A DNA stretch of 64,000 nucleotides, from positions 4,712,001 to 4,776,000 of the forward strand of contig NZ_CP009922.3 in assembly GCF_000993785.3 (NCBI RefSeq), in the 5' to 3' direction. The notes under the pieces are model-generated. The model worked only from the letters and a program-made list of their open reading frames with translations, was not told where the DNA came from and made no database searches. Shown here piece after piece: positions 16,915 to 25,504 of the stretch. Source of the DNA: Streptomyces xiamenensis. Lineage in GTDB: Bacteria; Actinomycetota; Actinomycetes; Streptomycetales; Streptomycetaceae. Both the position numbers and the translations under genes were made by a program. Every line of letters starts with the position of its first letter. Position 1 is the first letter of the stretch.

Positions 16915-17603
16915 GCCGGCTCGGCCGTCGAGTCGGTCTGGCGGCCGTCGAGGAGGGTGAGGGTGCGGTCGGCGAGCGTGGCGACCTCCGGATCGTGGGT
17001 GGCCAGCACAACGGTGATGCCGTGGGACCGGCCGGCGCTGGTGAGGGTGCGCAGCGCCTGGGCTCGGTCGGCCTGGTGCAGCGGCGCGGTGGGCTCGTCC
17101 GCGAAGACCACGTCCGGGGTGTGGACCAGGGCCCGGGCGATGGCGATCCGCTGCCGCTGCGCCTGGAGCAGGGCGGCGGGGCGCTTGCGGGCGCAGTCGC
17201 GCACGTCCAGGCGTTCCAGCCAGTCCAGCGCGGCGCGTTTGGCGGCGCGGTGGCCGGTACCGGTGAGCAGCAGCGGCAGGGCGGCGTTCTCCCAGGCGGT
17301 CAGCTCGGGAACCAGGTGCGGGCGGTCGCCCACCCAGCCGAACTTGTCGCGGCGCAGCCGCTCCCGGGAGGTGGGGGTGAGGGTGTGGACGGGCATGCCG
17401 CTGAACCAGACCTCGCCGCCGGCGGGCACCAGTTGCCCGGACAGACAGCCCAGGAGCGTGGTCTTGCCGCAGCCCCGGGGGCCGGTGACGGCCACGATCT
17501 CGCCTTCCTGGATGCCCAGGGAGACCCCGAGCAGTGCCGGGGATCCGCCGTGGGAGTAGTGCAGGTCACGCGCCCACAGCACATCGTCGTCGGGTGGGGC
17601 CAT
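16896..17603 (-). CDS. ABC transporter ATPase with degenerate Q-loop, signature and D-loop
   Basis: A 235-residue MacB/LolD-type ABC ATPase paired with the downstream permease. Walker A (GPRGCGKTT, residues 41-49), Walker B (VVFADEP, about 165-171) and the H-loop VLATHDPEVA are intact. However, the Q-loop Gln is replaced by Asp93 (FGWVGDRPHL), the LSGGQ signature reads LLQAQ (145-149), and the D-loop reads APLHQAD. ATP binding looks possible, but normal two-site hydrolysis is doubtful. It starts at 17603 and faces the aldehyde dehydrogenase gene across a long intergenic region. Confidence 0.85.
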   Translation of the reverse strand: MAPPDDDVLWARDLHYSHGGSPALLGVSLGIQEGEIVAVTGPRGCGKTTLLGCLSGQLVPAGGEVWFSGMPVHTLTPTSRERLRRDKFGWVGDRPHLVPELTAWENAALPLLLTGTGHRAAKRAALDWLERLDVRDCARKRPAALLQAQRQRIAIARALVHTPDVVFADEPTAPLHQADRAQALRTLTSAGRSHGITVVLATHDPEVATLADRTLTLLDGRQTDSTAEPACSLSA

Positions 17604-17990
17604 CCTTGCCGGGACCTCCGCTCATGGGGTCTGATTCCCCCCGGCCGGGTGAACGAGTGGCCGGGGTATCGGTCACAGGGGCTGCTGCCGCCGGAGCGGC
17701 GATGCTAACAACGCGGGGCGGCGAATCAGGACATAGCGGAGCGGGTCGGCGAGGCGCGCGTTCGGTCGTACGGACGGGAGTTCCGGCACGGTCGCGGTGG
17801 GGGCCGGGCGGGGGAAGCCGGACGTACGTGACCGCAAAATCTCCCTTGTTGATGTCATGCGTTCGATGTTTTTCCCGATGAGGAGCTATATGGGGTGTTG
17901 ATTTCTCGACTGCGGCGGTGTTGCCACAGGGGCCTGCGGGCATAGGGTGAGGTGTCCCGCCCTCCCCAGGACAGTGAGCAGGAGGCTGTT
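17604..17990. promoter_or_regulatory. Divergent ABC-module/aldehyde dehydrogenase intergenic region with promoter
   Basis: This 387-bp non-coding region contains a locally AT-richer patch (about 17830-17920). On the plus strand, TTGCCA (17921-17926) and TAGGGT (17943-17948) with a 16-base spacer form a good vegetative-type promoter for the aldehyde dehydrogenase, placing its start near 17955. A strong ribosome binding site AGGAGG lies at 17980-17985. No confident promoter was picked out for the minus-strand ABC genes, and no convincing small gene was found. Confidence 0.55.
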
Positions 17991-19424
17991 GTGACCACCG
18001 AACCGCGTCGGCTGCGCAACTACATCGGCGGTACGTACCGCGATGCCCACGACGGGCGCACCACCGAGGTGGTCGATCCCGTGACAGGCGCCCCGTACGC
18101 CCTGGCCCCGCTCTCCGGACAGGCCGATGTGGACGACGCCATGGCCGCCGCCGAGGCCGCGTTCCCCGCCTGGCGGGACGCCACCCCCGCCACCCGCCAG
18201 CTGGTGCTGCTGAAGATCGCCGACGCCTTCGAACGGCACGCGGACGAACTGCTGGCCATCGAGTGCGAGAACACCGGCAAACCGCTGGAGCTGACCCGGC
18301 AGGAGGAACTGCCGATGATGCTGGAGCAGATCCGCTTCTTCGCCGGTGCCGCGCGCATGCTGGAGGGCAAGTCCGCCGGGGAGTACATGGCCGGCATGAC
18401 CTCCTTCGTGCGCCGCGAACCCGTGGGCGTGTGCGCCCAGGTGGCGCCCTGGAACTACCCGATCATGATGGCGGTGTGGAAGTTCGCCCCGGCCCTGGCG
18501 GCGGGCAACACCGTGGTGCTCAAGCCCTCGGACACCACGCCGGCCTCGACCGTGTACGCCGCCGGACTGATGGGGGAGATCCTGCCGCCCGGCGTTCTCA
18601 ACGTGGTCTGCGGCGACCGCGACACCGGCCGGCTGATGGTGGATCACCCCACCCCCGCCATGGTGTCGATCACCGGCTCGGTACGGGCCGGCGGCGAGGT
18701 GGCGGCAGGGGCGGCCGCCGGACTCAAGCGGGTGCACCTGGAGCTGGGCGGCAAGGCGCCCTGTCTGGTCTTCGAGGACGCCGACCTCCGGGCGGCGGTG
18801 GAGGGCATCCGTGACGGCGGCTTCTTCAACGCCGGGCAGGACTGCACGGCCGCCACCCGGGTGCTGGTGCACGAGTCGCTGCACGACGACTTCGTCGCCG
18901 CGCTCACCAAGGCTGCGCAGGAGGTCAAGACCGGCGACGTGACCGATCCCGACTGCTTCTACGGACCGCTCAACAGCGCCGCGCACCTGGCGAAGGTGGC
19001 CGGCTTCATCGAGCGGCTCCCCGCCCACGCGCGGATCGAGACCGGCGGCAAGCAGGTCGGCGACCGAGGATACTTCTACGCCCCGACCGTGATCAGCGGA
19101 CTGCGCCAGGACGACGAGATCATCCAGCAGGAGGTCTTCGGCCCGGTCATCACCGTGCAGAAGTTCACCGACGAGGCCGAGGGCGTGCGGTGGGCCAACG
19201 ACGTCGAGTACGGCCTGGCCTCCTCCGTATGGACCAAGGACCACTCGCGGGCGATGCGGCTCTCCAAGGAGCTGGAGTTCGGCTGCGTGTGGATCAACAC
19301 CCACATCCCGCTGGTCGGCGAGATGCCGCACGGTGGCTTCAAGAAGTCCGGCTACGGCAAGGACCTCTCCGCGTACGGCATGGAGGACTACACCCGCGTC
19401 AAGCACGTGATGACCGCGCTGTGA
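17991..19424 (+). CDS. Gamma-aminobutyraldehyde dehydrogenase (NAD-dependent aldehyde dehydrogenase)
   Basis: A 477-residue aldehyde dehydrogenase most like gamma-aminobutyraldehyde dehydrogenases, which oxidise 4-aminobutanal (from putrescine) to GABA. Family residues are intact: AQVAPWNYPIMMAVWK in the cofactor-binding fold, LKPSDTTP, the general-base Glu in LELGGKAP, the catalytic Cys in NAGQDCTAATR and EEVFGP-like EVFGPVITV. The frame is open from 17952, but GTG 17991 is chosen because AGGAGG lies five bases upstream. gabT, a PucR regulator and a second dehydrogenase further on support a polyamine/GABA role. Confidence 0.88.
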   Translation: MTTEPRRLRNYIGGTYRDAHDGRTTEVVDPVTGAPYALAPLSGQADVDDAMAAAEAAFPAWRDATPATRQLVLLKIADAFERHADELLAIECENTGKPLELTRQEELPMMLEQIRFFAGAARMLEGKSAGEYMAGMTSFVRREPVGVCAQVAPWNYPIMMAVWKFAPALAAGNTVVLKPSDTTPASTVYAAGLMGEILPPGVLNVVCGDRDTGRLMVDHPTPAMVSITGSVRAGGEVAAGAAAGLKRVHLELGGKAPCLVFEDADLRAAVEGIRDGGFFNAGQDCTAATRVLVHESLHDDFVAALTKAAQEVKTGDVTDPDCFYGPLNSAAHLAKVAGFIERLPAHARIETGGKQVGDRGYFYAPTVISGLRQDDEIIQQEVFGPVITVQKFTDEAEGVRWANDVEYGLASSVWTKDHSRAMRLSKELEFGCVWINTHIPLVGEMPHGGFKKSGYGKDLSAYGMEDYTRVKHVMTAL

Positions 19425-19434
19425 GGCGATGACC

Positions 19435-19484
19435 GCCGCCGGCCGCCGCGCACCCGGTCATCGCGGTGCGCGGCGGCCGGCGGC
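19435..19484. terminator. Very strong bidirectional terminator
   Basis: Perfect 19-bp arms (19435-19453 and 19466-19484), almost all G and C, enclose a 12-base loop. It lies between the aldehyde dehydrogenase (plus) and the DUF6493-type gene (minus), which converge here. Confidence 0.85.
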
Positions 19485-19506
19485 GTCCGCCCGGGCGGGC
19501 AGGCGG

Positions 19507-22245
19507 TCAGGAATGCCGCGCCAGGACATCCCGCAGCCGCCTGGTCTCGGTCAGGAGACGGGTGGAGCCCGGTCGCGCGGCGTACTCGGTCAGGGCGGGG
19601 ATCTCCTCGCCCGCCCCGGCCCAGGCGGCGCATTCGGTGCCCAGCGCCACCAGATCCGCCAGCCGGTGCGGCGGATCGGCCAGCACGGACGGCAGAGCCG
19701 CCGCCACCGCGTCCCAGATCTCCCGGTAGGCACCGGATCCGGCCGCCTCCCGCAGGGCCGGCACCACCCTGCTGAGTTTGACCTCGCCCTGCCGGGCGCG
19801 GGCCGCCACTTCCGCGCCCAGCGTCGCCCCGTCCAGTCGCCGGCCCGCCGCCAGGGCCAGCAACGCGTCCACCGCGACCGCACGGTCCTCGGCGCGGGTC
19901 GCGCTCAGGGTCAGGGTGATCGCGAGCAGCAGAACCGGGCCACCGGAGCCGGGCGTCTCCGCCAGCGCGGCGATCATGCCGGAGCCCTCGTTCGACCTGT
20001 TGTCCACCAGGTCGGGCAGCGCGGACACCACGAACGCCGCCATCAGCTCCTGCTGAGCGGGCCACAGCGCGGGCCAGCAACTGGCCAGCTGCGCCCTCGG
20101 ATACAGGGGGCGCCGGACATCGGGCGGCGTGGTGAGCCACGACAACAGGGTGTCGTTCCCCGCCGCCGGGACGCCGGAGCGCGCGGGCACCGCGGCGGGC
20201 CGCAGGCCGATGGCGCGCAGACCTCGCGGCCGTTGCACCGTCGCCCGCGCGGCGCCGAAGCTCAGCCAGTCCGCCAGCCGGTCCCCTGCCGGGCTGCCGA
20301 TGGCGTTCGCGCGCTCCGCGAGCCGCGGCTCCGGGTCCGGTGCGAGCCGCAGCAGCGCCAGCTGGAGGTCGTACTCCCAGGGCGTCCACCCCGCACGGGC
20401 CGCCCGCTCCAGGCGCTCCGTCAGCTGGGCCGCCGCCAGCGTGCCGTCGGGCTCCGTGGGGGTGGCCACCAGCATCGGCACCGGCGCGTGCGCCAGGCCG
20501 AAGGTGATCTCCCGCAGCCGGTGGAGCAGCACCCGCACCGGCCCCGGGCAGCGCTCGGTGTTGGTGCGCCACTGATACAGCCGGGTACCGAAGAAGGGGT
20601 CCGCGTCGGGGGCCTCGTCCGCCGCGGCGTGCCCGTAGAACCGCCGGAGCCCGCTGTCCCGCCGCCGCACCTCCCCGGTCGCCGCGCCCAGCAGATCGCA
20701 CAGCTCGCCGAGCGGATCGGTGTACGACCGCAGATGCGACTCGCTCTCCCCGGGACCGATGCCGTGCCGGTCGAGCACCGGCGTCAGCGCGGAGATCAGC
20801 CCCGGCCGGTCCTCGTGCGCGGCGGACACCACGGCCGCCAGCACCCGCTCCAGCGCCGGGGGATCCACCTCGGCGCGGTGCGAGAACCGTACGCCGTCGG
20901 TCATCACCGACAGCAACTGGGCCGTCTCCTCGGCCAGCTCCGCGAGCGAGCCGATCGGTGCGCGCGAGGTCCGCGCCGGTGGCGCGGGCGGAGGCGGCGG
21001 CGGTGCGCCGTCCGGCGCGCTGACCTCGATGCCCAGCGCCGGACCGAGCACCGTGCGCAGATCCGCCGGCAGGGACTCCGCCCGCACCGACAGTTCCTCG
21101 GCGGCGGCCGGGGTCAGCGCCCCGGCGTGCCGCACCACCAGCCGGGTGGCCCGCTGCGCGACCTGCGTGGAGGAGTGGGCGAAGGCCGCGCCCGCCGCCG
21201 TCAGCAGGGCCACCGCGTGCTCCGGATGCCGCGGGACGGCCTTGGCCAGCCAGGACAGCTGAGCGTCCGCCAGCTTCCGCTCGGGCCGGAACAGCACCAC
21301 TTCGGTGACCTCGCACAGCTCACCCGCCGTGAACCGCTCCGCCTCCTCCAGACGGCGCAGCTCCGCCTGCGCCAGTGCGGCCACCGCGGATGGCGCGTCG
21401 GACAGCAGCAGGGTCAGCTCCCGCACCCGCTCGGCGGCCTCCGCCGTCGTCACCTCCAGCAGCGTGTAGAGCCGCAGATGTCCGCGCAGGTCCCCCGTCC
21501 GGCCGCCGCGCAGCAGCCGGCGCAGCACGCCGTCCAGTAGGACGGCGCGGGGCAGTGCGCCGCCGTCGCCGTCGGCGGCCGCCACCAGCCGCTGGGCGAA
21601 CGGCCCGTTCTCCAGCAGCTCTCCCACCTCGTCCACCGCGAACAGCAGGGGGACCATCGCCTTCAGCAGCGGGTCCTTCCCCAGCCCCGCCGCGGCGACG
21701 TCCCGGTGGTGGCTACGGTGCACCCACGAGCGCACCAGCTCGGCGCGCGGCGGTGGCGTCACGCCGGTCTCGGCCAGCAGATCGAGCACGGCCAGCCGGC
21801 AGTCCGGCCGGGTGGCGTCGTCGACCCGCCCCGCCAGCCGCTCGGTCAGCTCCCGCAGCCACGGCGCGTCCCGTTCCCGCAGCAGCTCCAGCTCCCCCGT
21901 GAAGCCCTCCCGGTAAGGGCCCTGGAAGAACCGCCGGTCGGTCAGCCAGCGCGCCAGTTCCTCCGGGCCGCGCAGCACCCCGGCCCCGGCCAGCCGCAGC
22001 GCCGGGCCCCGGTCGTACACCAGCCGGCGGCGCCCCTGGGCCGCGCGCCGCTCCCGCGCCCCGCGGCCCCACAGCCACTGATCCGCCGCGTCGCGCTCCT
22101 GCTGCCACCGCAGGCGGTAGGCCCGCAGCGGCTTGACCATGGACCGCCGCTCCCGGTCGCCCAGCCCCGAGACCGCCGCCCCCACCGCCGCGTGGTCGGC
22201 GGCCTCCAGCGCTTTCTCCAGAAGGCCGAACGCGTCATCCGTCAT
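19507..22245 (-). CDS. DUF6493-type large helical protein, partner of the SWIM gene
   Basis: A 912-residue cytoplasmic protein with no signal peptide or membrane helix. It is built of many short Ala/Leu/Arg helices (for example ELTLLLSDAPSAVAALAQAEL, QVAQRATRLVVRHAG), suggesting HEAT-like repeats. I match it from memory to the Streptomyces DUF6493 family, often found beside a SWIM-domain gene. A Gly/Pro-rich linker (about 405-420) separates the N-terminal half from a second half containing LYQWRTNTERCPGPVRVLLHRLREI. It starts 24 bp downstream of the SWIM gene. Function is unknown; a scaffold or protein-binding role is only inference. Confidence 0.75.
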   Translation of the reverse strand: MTDDAFGLLEKALEAADHAAVGAAVSGLGDRERRSMVKPLRAYRLRWQQERDAADQWLWGRGARERRAAQGRRRLVYDRGPALRLAGAGVLRGPEELARWLTDRRFFQGPYREGFTGELELLRERDAPWLRELTERLAGRVDDATRPDCRLAVLDLLAETGVTPPPRAELVRSWVHRSHHRDVAAAGLGKDPLLKAMVPLLFAVDEVGELLENGPFAQRLVAAADGDGGALPRAVLLDGVLRRLLRGGRTGDLRGHLRLYTLLEVTTAEAAERVRELTLLLSDAPSAVAALAQAELRRLEEAERFTAGELCEVTEVVLFRPERKLADAQLSWLAKAVPRHPEHAVALLTAAGAAFAHSSTQVAQRATRLVVRHAGALTPAAAEELSVRAESLPADLRTVLGPALGIEVSAPDGAPPPPPPAPPARTSRAPIGSLAELAEETAQLLSVMTDGVRFSHRAEVDPPALERVLAAVVSAAHEDRPGLISALTPVLDRHGIGPGESESHLRSYTDPLGELCDLLGAATGEVRRRDSGLRRFYGHAAADEAPDADPFFGTRLYQWRTNTERCPGPVRVLLHRLREITFGLAHAPVPMLVATPTEPDGTLAAAQLTERLERAARAGWTPWEYDLQLALLRLAPDPEPRLAERANAIGSPAGDRLADWLSFGAARATVQRPRGLRAIGLRPAAVPARSGVPAAGNDTLLSWLTTPPDVRRPLYPRAQLASCWPALWPAQQELMAAFVVSALPDLVDNRSNEGSGMIAALAETPGSGGPVLLLAITLTLSATRAEDRAVAVDALLALAAGRRLDGATLGAEVAARARQGEVKLSRVVPALREAAGSGAYREIWDAVAAALPSVLADPPHRLADLVALGTECAAWAGAGEEIPALTEYAARPGSTRLLTETRRLRDVLARHS

Positions 22246-22269
22246 GATTCCGTTTCTCCCCAGCCGCTC

Positions 22270-23628
22270 TCAGTCGTTCCCGCCACCGCGCCCGCGCCGC
22301 GCCCTCAGCTCCGCCGCCAGCGCGTGCTTGCACTTGCCCCGCGTCCCCCGGTACCGCGACCACCAGGGGCAGGTGCACCCCAGCGCCGCGCCCTGCGGGG
22401 ACAACCGCACCCGGTGGACGTGGTCCGGCACGGCGATGGTGGCGGTGTCGCCGCCCTCCGCGAGCCGCACCACGTCGTCCGCGAGCAGCGCCCGCGCCCC
22501 GCGCAGCCGAGGGTTCAGCCGCTCCGCGCCCGCCGCGTCGTACGGCAGCTCGCGGTGGAAGTAGGCCGCCTCCGCCACGTCGTAGCCGACCCGGCCGGCT
22601 GTTCCCAGTTGTCCCAGCGCCGCCTTCACCCGGGGCAGCGGCAGCCCGGACAGCCGCGCCAGCTCCCCGGTGTCCACGGCGGGCTCGAAGTCCACCAGCG
22701 CGCCGATCAGCTCGGCGTCCGCCTCGACCTCGTCCGCCGCGAGCGCGTCGAGGACCGCGCCCTCGCCGCTGAAACCGCGCGTGACCTCGGGGGAGAGCGT
22801 CAGCACCAGCCGCATCCCGGGCAGTTCCAGCTCCCAGGCCGAGGCCACCGGGAGCGAACCCGCCCCCACCGTCGGGCCGTACACCCGCAGCGCACGAGCG
22901 AAGCGCAGCAGCGGCGCCAGCACCTCGAGGCGCCGCGCCCCGGCCAGCGCCACCGCGCCCGGCACCGGCCGCGCCGAGCGGCGCAGGGTCCGCCCGGCGG
23001 GCACCATCCACAGCACCTCCGTGCCGGCCGGCAAGGACCGCAGCAGCCGTACCGCCTCCGCCGCCGGCAGCTCGGCCCGCAGGTCGAACGGCGCGGATAT
23101 CACCTGGAGTTCGGCGAACCCCCGCAGCCATCGCTCCGGCAGGGGCACCTTCTTCTCCACCACCGCGCCGTCGGCTGTGGTCACCGTCAGCTGGTCGGCG
23201 CCGACGGACAGCCGCAGCGGGTCCTCGCCGCGCACCCGGGCCAGTGCCTCGCGCAGCGGGTCGTTCACATCGACGTTGGTGGTGCCGCGGTCCAGGACCT
23301 CGCCGTCCAGCCCGCCCGGCAGCACGTCCAGCCGGGCGTGCACCCCGCAGCACGCCGAGAACGACTCGAAGCGCAGCCGCTGCCCGTCGCAGGTCACCAC
23401 TGGGTCGCGGAGCGCGTCCAGAGATGGCCGGAAGTAGCGGGTGCGTGCCACCGCGGCGACCGACAGCAGGCCGCGTGCCGCCGCCTCCGGACGGGTCAGC
23501 GTTCCGCTGAAGAACCGCGGATGTGGCAGTGGCCCGCGCGAGGTCGTCCCGCCCGAGGTCGCCAGCCCGACCCGGCGGCCGGGAGTGTCCACGGCCGAGG
23601 GTCGCAGATACCGATAGGAATGAGTCAT
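22270..23628 (-). CDS. SWIM zinc-finger protein
   Basis: A 452-residue protein with a C-terminal SWIM zinc finger, CxCx(n)CxH, seen as CTCPWWSRYRGTRGKCKH near residue 420. SWIM domains bind DNA or proteins. The N-terminal part opens with YRYLRPSAVDTPGRRVGLAT and contains FESFSACCGVHARLDVL and GTTNVDVNDPLREAL, which are conserved in my memory of Streptomyces homologues, as is the MTHSYRYLRPSA start, so ATG 23628 was chosen over upstream starts. A winged-helix-like segment (ELARLSGLPLPRVKAALGQL) lies mid-protein. It is the first gene of a two-gene unit with the DUF6493-type gene. Confidence 0.85.
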   Translation of the reverse strand: MTHSYRYLRPSAVDTPGRRVGLATSGGTTSRGPLPHPRFFSGTLTRPEAAARGLLSVAAVARTRYFRPSLDALRDPVVTCDGQRLRFESFSACCGVHARLDVLPGGLDGEVLDRGTTNVDVNDPLREALARVRGEDPLRLSVGADQLTVTTADGAVVEKKVPLPERWLRGFAELQVISAPFDLRAELPAAEAVRLLRSLPAGTEVLWMVPAGRTLRRSARPVPGAVALAGARRLEVLAPLLRFARALRVYGPTVGAGSLPVASAWELELPGMRLVLTLSPEVTRGFSGEGAVLDALAADEVEADAELIGALVDFEPAVDTGELARLSGLPLPRVKAALGQLGTAGRVGYDVAEAAYFHRELPYDAAGAERLNPRLRGARALLADDVVRLAEGGDTATIAVPDHVHRVRLSPQGAALGCTCPWWSRYRGTRGKCKHALAAELRARRGRGGGND

Positions 23629-23694
23629 CGCCACCATGCCCCGAACCGTAGGGCCAGGCACTGACAATCCGGCCCGGGGTGACGGTGGTTCGGC

Positions 23695-24387
23695 TCAGCG
23701 CCGGGACAACGGTCCGATGACGCGGCGCAGTTCCGTGACGCGGTTGCTCGTGATGGCGTCCACGCCCATTGCCAGCAGGCGGCGCATGGCGCGCGGCGAG
23801 TCCACCGTCCAGGCCATTACCCGCAGCTCCCGCGCGTGGGCCCGCTCCACCAGCGCGTGGTCCAGCAGACCGAAGCGGTACGTCAGCCAGGCGGGGCGCA
23901 GGTCGCGCAGCACGGCGGGGCGGGGCGGGCCCGTGCGCTTCCAGGTGAGGCCGATCTCCGCCGCCTCGTCCGTCGCCCGCACCGCTTTGAGCGCGGCCGG
24001 ATCGCCGCAGTAGCTCACCCGCTCGCCCGCGCCGGCCTCCCGTACCGCCGCCACCGCCGCGCGGGCCGGCGCCGCGTCGCGCATCGGCAGATCGATCAGG
24101 GTGTGCACCGGCGCCGTGACCGCCAGGACCTCGGCGAGTGTCGGGACACCGCCGGCGGTCAGTTCCCGTACCTGCTGGGCCGTCAGCTCCGCGACGGGGC
24201 GGTCGTGGCCCCACAGCCGGTCCAGGGTCGCGTCGTGCAGCACCACCGGCACGCCGTCGCGCGTCAGTCTGACATCCAGTTCCACCATGTCCGCGCCCGC
24301 GGCGATCGCGGACCGGAAGGAGGCGACGGTGTTCTCCCGGGCGCGGTACGGGTCGCCCCGGTGGGCCACCGCGAGAACCGTGCTCAT
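23695..24387 (-). CDS. Glycerophosphodiester phosphodiesterase family protein
   Basis: A 230-residue GDPD-type TIM-barrel. The catalytic signature AHRGDPYRARENTVASF contains the essential His-Arg and Glu-Asn, and the metal-binding ELDVRLTRDGVPVVLHD follows. It should cleave glycerophosphodiesters to glycerol-3-phosphate plus an alcohol. No signal peptide is visible, so a cytoplasmic location is likely. Its ATG at 24387 overlaps the stop of the upstream deaminase gene by four bases, so the two are translationally coupled, although a functional link is not obvious. Confidence 0.9.
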   Translation of the reverse strand: MSTVLAVAHRGDPYRARENTVASFRSAIAAGADMVELDVRLTRDGVPVVLHDATLDRLWGHDRPVAELTAQQVRELTAGGVPTLAEVLAVTAPVHTLIDLPMRDAAPARAAVAAVREAGAGERVSYCGDPAALKAVRATDEAAEIGLTWKRTGPPRPAVLRDLRPAWLTYRFGLLDHALVERAHARELRVMAWTVDSPRAMRRLLAMGVDAITSNRVTELRRVIGPLSRR

Positions 24388-25442
24388 GCGGGCCACGCCG
24401 CCAGATGCGCGTCGATCTCCGCCGCCAGGGCGGCCTTTCCGGCCGGGTCGAGGAAGGAGGCGGTCACCGCGTTCTTCGCCAGCGCCGCCACCCCCGCCGC
24501 GCCCAGGCCGAGCAGCCGCGCGGCGATCGCGTACTCCGTGTTCAGGTCGGTGCCGAACATCGGCGGGTCGTCGGAGTTGATGGTCACCGTGACCCCGGCG
24601 TCGACCAGCTGCGGAAGGGGGTGCTCCGCCATGGAGGACACCGAGCGGGTGGCGACCTCGGAGGTGGGGCAGATCTCCAGCGGGATGCCGCGCTCCGCGA
24701 GGTGCGCCAGCAGAGCGGGGTCGTGGACGGCGTTGTTCCCGTGCCCGATGCGCTCCGCGCGCAGCTCGGTCAGGGCGTCCCAGACGGTCTGCGGCCCGGT
24801 GCTCTCCCCGGCGTGCGGGACGCTGTGCAGCCCAGTGGCGATGGCGCGGTCGAAGGCCGGCTTGAACAGTCCGCGCGGCCAGCCCTTCTCCGGACCGCCC
24901 AGGCCGAAGGAGACCAGGCCGTCCGGCGGCAGTTCGGTCGCCAGCCGGGCGGTCTCCTCGGCGGCGGGCAGGCCCAGTTCGCCGGGGATGTCGAAGCACC
25001 AGCGCAGCACGACACCCAGGTCGCGCTCGGCGGCGACGCGGGCGTCCTCGATGGCCTCCATGTACGCGGGGGCGGGGATGTCGCGGATGACGGAGGAGTA
25101 GGGGGTGAGCGTCAGCTCGGCGTAACGGATGTGCTGGGCGGCCATGTCCCGGGCGACCTCGTAGGTCAGCAGCCGGATGTCCTCGGCGTCCCGGATCAGG
25201 TCGACGACCGAGATGTACACCTCGATGAAGTGCGCGAAGTCCCGGAAGGTGAAGTACTCGGCGAGGAGCTCCGGATCCTTGGGGACCGAGGTATCGGGAT
25301 GCCGGGCCGCCAGCTCCGCGACGATACGCGGAGAGGCTGAGCCCACATGGTGAACATGCAGCTCGGCCTTGGGAAGCCGGGCGATGAAAGCGGTCAGGTC
25401 GGACAAGGGGGCCTCCGGTGCGGGCTGGTGGGGCCCGTTCAT
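24384..25442 (-). CDS. Adenosine deaminase-family enzyme, possibly aminodeoxyfutalosine deaminase
   Basis: A 352-residue metal-dependent deaminase. Zinc ligands and catalytic residues are present: H29 and H31 (ELHVHHVGS), H210 and E213 (VPHAGE), H234 (RIGHG) and the Asp pair in TINSDDPP (291-292). The motif HVHHVGS differs from the classical HxHLxGS of adenosine deaminase. From memory, the S. coelicolor gene in this neighbourhood (SCO5662) belongs to the group that deaminates 6-amino-6-deoxyfutalosine in the futalosine menaquinone route. That assignment rests on position and motif, not on a search; true adenosine deaminase activity is the alternative. Confidence 0.85.
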   Translation of the reverse strand: MNGPHQPAPEAPLSDLTAFIARLPKAELHVHHVGSASPRIVAELAARHPDTSVPKDPELLAEYFTFRDFAHFIEVYISVVDLIRDAEDIRLLTYEVARDMAAQHIRYAELTLTPYSSVIRDIPAPAYMEAIEDARVAAERDLGVVLRWCFDIPGELGLPAAEETARLATELPPDGLVSFGLGGPEKGWPRGLFKPAFDRAIATGLHSVPHAGESTGPQTVWDALTELRAERIGHGNNAVHDPALLAHLAERGIPLEICPTSEVATRSVSSMAEHPLPQLVDAGVTVTINSDDPPMFGTDLNTEYAIAARLLGLGAAGVAALAKNAVTASFLDPAGKAALAAEIDAHLAAWPA

Positions 25443-25504
25443 GGTAGGCAGGGGCCTCGCCGGGTGCGGCGGCCCATAGGGTATGGGGACTCAGGGGAGG
25501 AAGT

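Noticed and set aside
17828..17881. A 17-codon open frame starting at GTG in the AT-richer intergenic patch
   Set aside because: It has no ribosome binding site and no recognisable leader-peptide feature; its length is expected by chance.
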